A stretch of 14,459 nucleotides of DNA, from the NCBI GenBank assembly GCA_937923375.1, contig CALAJG010000095.1:1-14459 (forward strand). Reading direction: 5' to 3'. A model generated the notes under the pieces. It saw only the letters and a list, made by a program, of their open reading frames with translations. It searched no databases and was not told where the DNA came from. Both the position numbers and the translations under genes were made by a program. Source of the stretch: an uncultured Leucothrix sp. GTDB taxonomy: Bacteria; Pseudomonadota; Gammaproteobacteria; Thiotrichales; Thiotrichaceae. Below are positions 13,738-14,459 of the stretch, one piece after another (the first letter of the stretch is position 1; every line of letters starts with the position of its first letter).

Positions 13738-14459
13738 TGAAAAACCCTATCTTGTTAGCCATACTGCTTGTTGTCATCCTTGTCTTGAGTTCTGCTTACG
13801 TTGTTGATCAACGTCAAACCGCAATAAAGTTTCGTTTTGGAGAAATTGTTGAAGAGAACATTGGCCCAGGGATTCATTTTAAAATCCCATTCTGGAATCG
13901 TGTTGAACTCTTTTCTTCACAGATTTTGTCACTCGATGCGAGACCGGAGCGGTTCTTAACCAACGAAAAGAAATACGTTCAGGTAGATTTCTTTGTTAAG
14001 TGGCGTATTTCTGAGACGGGGAAATTTTACCGCTCAACGGGTGGTGATATCGAACGTGCGCAAAACCGCTTAGAAAGCATCATGAAAGACGGTCTGCGAA
14101 ATGAGTTCTCTAAAAGGACGATTCAAGAGGCTATCTCTGGCGAGCGTGACCAGATCATGGAAGGTCTGCAGACGAAGTCTAATGAAGCAGCTAACCAGTT
14201 AGGTGTTTCTATCGTAGATGTTCGTGTTAGCGCAATTGATTTCACAAAATCTGTTAGTGAATCAGTATTTAATCGTATGCGTTCTGAGCGTGAGCGGGTT
14301 GCTCAAGACTTCCGCGCGAGAGGGCGGGAAGAAGCTGAAAGAATCAGAGCCGCTGCCGATCGTGACTCGGTTATAATCGAAGCTGATGCCTACAGTGCTT
14401 CGGAGAAAATTCGGGGTCAAGGTGATGCTCAAGCAACTGATATTTATGCAGAAGCCTAT
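13737..14459 (+). CDS. hflC: FtsH protease modulator HflC, truncated by the window end
   Basis: The ATG at 13737 shares its A with the hflK stop codon. The frame stays open for 241 codons to the window end; E. coli HflC has about 334 residues, so roughly the last quarter is missing. It starts with a short cytosolic MKNP and a membrane helix (about 5-22, ILLAILLVVILVLSSAYVV), then the SPFH domain (DQRQTAIKFRFGEI, GPGIHFKIPFWNRVE, VQVDFFVKWRI). A charged helical stretch follows (RSERERVAQDFRARGREEAE) and the IRGQGDAQATDIYAEAY segment typical of HflC. GGGAGAG at the end of hflK serves as its ribosome site. It is co-transcribed with hflK and forms the HflKC complex around FtsH. Confidence 0.96.
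   Translation, partial: MKNPILLAILLVVILVLSSAYVVDQRQTAIKFRFGEIVEENIGPGIHFKIPFWNRVELFSSQILSLDARPERFLTNEKKYVQVDFFVKWRISETGKFYRSTGGDIERAQNRLESIMKDGLRNEFSKRTIQEAISGERDQIMEGLQTKSNEAANQLGVSIVDVRVSAIDFTKSVSESVFNRMRSERERVAQDFRARGREEAERIRAAADRDSVIIEADAYSASEKIRGQGDAQATDIYAEAY

Overview
The window looks like chromosomal DNA of a gammaproteobacterium of moderate GC content. The basis is the close resemblance of YbiT, YehS (DUF1456), AqpZ, CysZ, HflK/HflC, ClsA-type cardiolipin synthase and Zwf to enterobacterial homologues, and E. coli-like Shine-Dalgarno and promoter signals. The gene order is not that of E. coli. A genus cannot be named from the sequence alone.

Layout. Positions 1-728 hold the 3' end of a molybdopterin S/N-oxide reductase gene. 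It is followed by a long interleaved inverted repeat (735-808) and the convergent gene yehS (846-1427, minus). After a divergent promoter region comes ybiT (1622-3226, plus), an ABC-F ATPase gene that starts with TTG. Positions 3227-4251 hold no protein gene that I recognise. They contain AT-rich DNA and a tightly packed five-member tRNA array on the minus strand: Lys-TTT, Asn-GTT, Thr-TGT, one with an ambiguous anticodon register (Trp-CCA or Gly-TCC), and a degenerate His-GTG. Upstream of the array lie an intrinsic-terminator hairpin and a pair of divergent promoters that appear to share one -35 box. The region between the minus-strand promoter and the terminator has the form of a small RNA or attenuated leader.

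From 4252 the genes are a patatin-like phospholipase gene (plus), convergent cls (5243-6661, minus), zwf (6800-8263, plus), a bidirectional terminator, aqpZ (8360-9070, minus), a 454-base intergenic region with a terminator-like hairpin, cysZ (9525-10268, plus), a TPR/membrane protein gene whose 3' end overlaps cysZ (10251-11573, minus), an Fe-S-type uracil-DNA glycosylase gene (11769-12401, plus), then hflK and the truncated hflC, which overlap by one base. A promoter before hflK carries both sigma70-like and sigma32-like elements.

Most protein genes are single-gene transcription units for housekeeping functions: lipid metabolism (patatin, cls), the oxidative pentose phosphate or Entner-Doudoroff entry step (zwf), water and sulfate transport (aqpZ, cysZ), DNA repair (UDG) and membrane protease control (hflKC). 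The only real operon is hflKC. The least ordinary part is the tRNA array with its leader and promoter region (about 3490-4115). No integrase, transposase, CRISPR array or phage structural gene is visible, and I see no clear novel multi-gene system.
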